Shown here: piece by piece, positions 62,724 to 64,000 of the stretch
How positions within the stretch are numbered: the stretch's first letter is position 1
How the letters are laid out: every line of letters begins with the position of its first letter
Source of the DNA: Erigeron canadensis
Taxonomy: Eukaryota; Streptophyta; Magnoliopsida; Asterales; Asteraceae
Direction of reading: 5' to 3'
Assembly: GCF_010389155.1 (NCBI RefSeq)
Contig: NC_057765.1
Span: 25,794,980-25,858,979 of the forward strand
DNA: 64,000 nucleotides
Program-made: the position numbers and the translations under genes
Notes under the pieces: model-generated
The model's input: the letters and a program-made list of their open reading frames with translations, nothing else
What the model was told of the DNA's origin: nothing
The model's database searches: none

Positions 62724-63610
62724 AACATACAAAGATTTATCAATGGATCATCAAACTCATTGGTTTTGTGCACGTTTACATATTGTGATTGTAATTTCAT
62801 TTATTAAGAAATTTTAAATCTCTTTCTATCATATCATCATCAAAAAATCTTATGCAAGTTCAATTAACACTTAGTTTGACTATTAGTTCACATATATGTC
62901 AAAAACAAGTTAAACGTATATAACTTTCAAACCTTTTATATATGTGGAAAACTACTAGAGGTTAAAGGACAAATTAAGAAAAGAAAACTATGCTACAACC
63001 AACCATTTAAAATAAGGTCCCTTGGATCTCTTATGAAACTGACACATACATTGAATAATCATTTTCTATAACAAACATCGATTTAGAAGCTGCACCACAA
63101 TTTAATTAACTTTGACCAACGTATGAAATAGCAATCCCAAAAGACTTAAACAATGATAATTCAGCTAAAGGAAAAAATAGTCAAAATGCAATTCTAGAAG
63201 ACTTTTTAATAGTAGTTGCTCTAGAACACTTTCGAATGGCATACAACAAACGGCAATAAATTAACTCACTGATTTCAGCATACAGTTAAACATTACTTGA
63301 ATTTTTTCTTTGAAAGGAGTAAGAAAAATAATAAATTAACTTTATACTCTTCACATAACTAATTTTAAAAATATGTGTAAACCAAAAATAAATATTGTCT
63401 TTTGCTATTATATAATGCAATGATACCGTCTCCATGTGACATATGAGTTTACAGATGTCACAGGTTTAAAAATTGTCAAAAGCAAGTGAAAAAAATATAT
63501 TTGTGATCCATGTGTGAGGATGATGAGTATTAGATATTAGTTATATACGTTGTCTACTATAAGTACAAAGATAATATATGGGATCAGAAAGTTTCCACCT
63601 ACTTACTTTT

Positions 63611-63690
63611 TCTTTTATCTTTTATATTTTTAAAGTAAGACATTTATTTTTCTTTTATCTTTTATATTTTTAAAGTAAGACATTTATTTT
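63611..63690. repeat. Exact 40-bp tandem duplication
   Basis: Two identical units (63611-63650, 63651-63690) starting TCTTTTATCTTTTATATTTT. Confidence 0.95.
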
Positions 63691-64000
63691 GATAGAAAGG
63701 AGGATAAACTTTGATAGATTCATACAACTAAATATGCTAACTTAGTTTACATTGAGTTTTGTTATATCTTTTTATAAATTAACTTACATATCCTTCTACA
63801 CGTAAATGTCATAGATTCAATATATTTAAAAGAAAAAACCATTTAGTTAAATTTATTTAGATAAGGCGTAAGTGACATATATGTGTATCAGAAATTCTAC
63901 GTTTAATTTGTCATAAGACAATAGCATTTTTGTTTACATTATTTGATTTAACATTGTTATTGAAGAAAATAAAAATAAAAATAACAATGGCCTGTGTTTT

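Larger units (their letters stand above)
62585..64000. other. Intergenic, no gene seen
   Basis: AT-rich to the window end, with two small exact duplications (listed separately). No coding frame of note. Confidence 0.5.

Overview
The window looks like nuclear DNA of a eudicot. It is very AT-rich, its genes have GT-AG introns, its proteins carry chloroplast transit peptides, and its intergenic space is packed with short DNA transposons. The style of the repeats fits Asteraceae, but that is an inference made without a database.

Five protein genes can be reconstructed. (1) + strand, 3013-9162: a 212-residue plastid-targeted membrane protein of unknown function, in four exons with a 3.8-kb third intron. 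(2) - strand, 14289-9429: an intact 467-residue amino acid permease (AAP family), seven exons, one intron of GC-AG type; its 3' end faces gene 1 across 266 bp. (3) - strand, 44007-41621: a complete 450-residue alpha-tubulin in three exons. (4) - strand, 51898-50873: a 341-residue WD40 protein matching the U5 snRNP 40-kDa subunit, with an intron in its 5' UTR. (5) + strand, 58741-62163: EGY3, a 584-residue chloroplast membrane pseudoprotease of the site-2-protease family, in six exons. The genes are unrelated housekeeping or plastid genes and do not form a cluster.

The space between them is a mosaic of nested mobile elements, many with visible target-site duplications (TSDs): Mutator-like elements and MITEs (9-bp TSD) at 16999, 19911, 32952, 34807, 36905 and 55806; PIF/Harbinger-like elements at 15651 and 25548; a hAT-like element at 37957 split by a solo LTR (38556-40821); a second solo LTR at 21974-24630; a Stowaway MITE at 44549; about a dozen Helitron-like elements; tRNA-type SINEs; and a 1.07-kb hairpin at 57108-58182. 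Several recent exact tandem duplications are also present (48734, 56145, 17353, 63611, 62668).

I found no new multi-gene system. The most unusual structures are the large hairpin whose arms carry an unequal 20-bp minisatellite, the roughly 18-fold array of a short palindrome inside the 25.5-28.9-kb element, and a Mutator-like element sitting between the hairpin and the terminal CTAA of a Helitron. No tRNA, rRNA or CRISPR array was seen.
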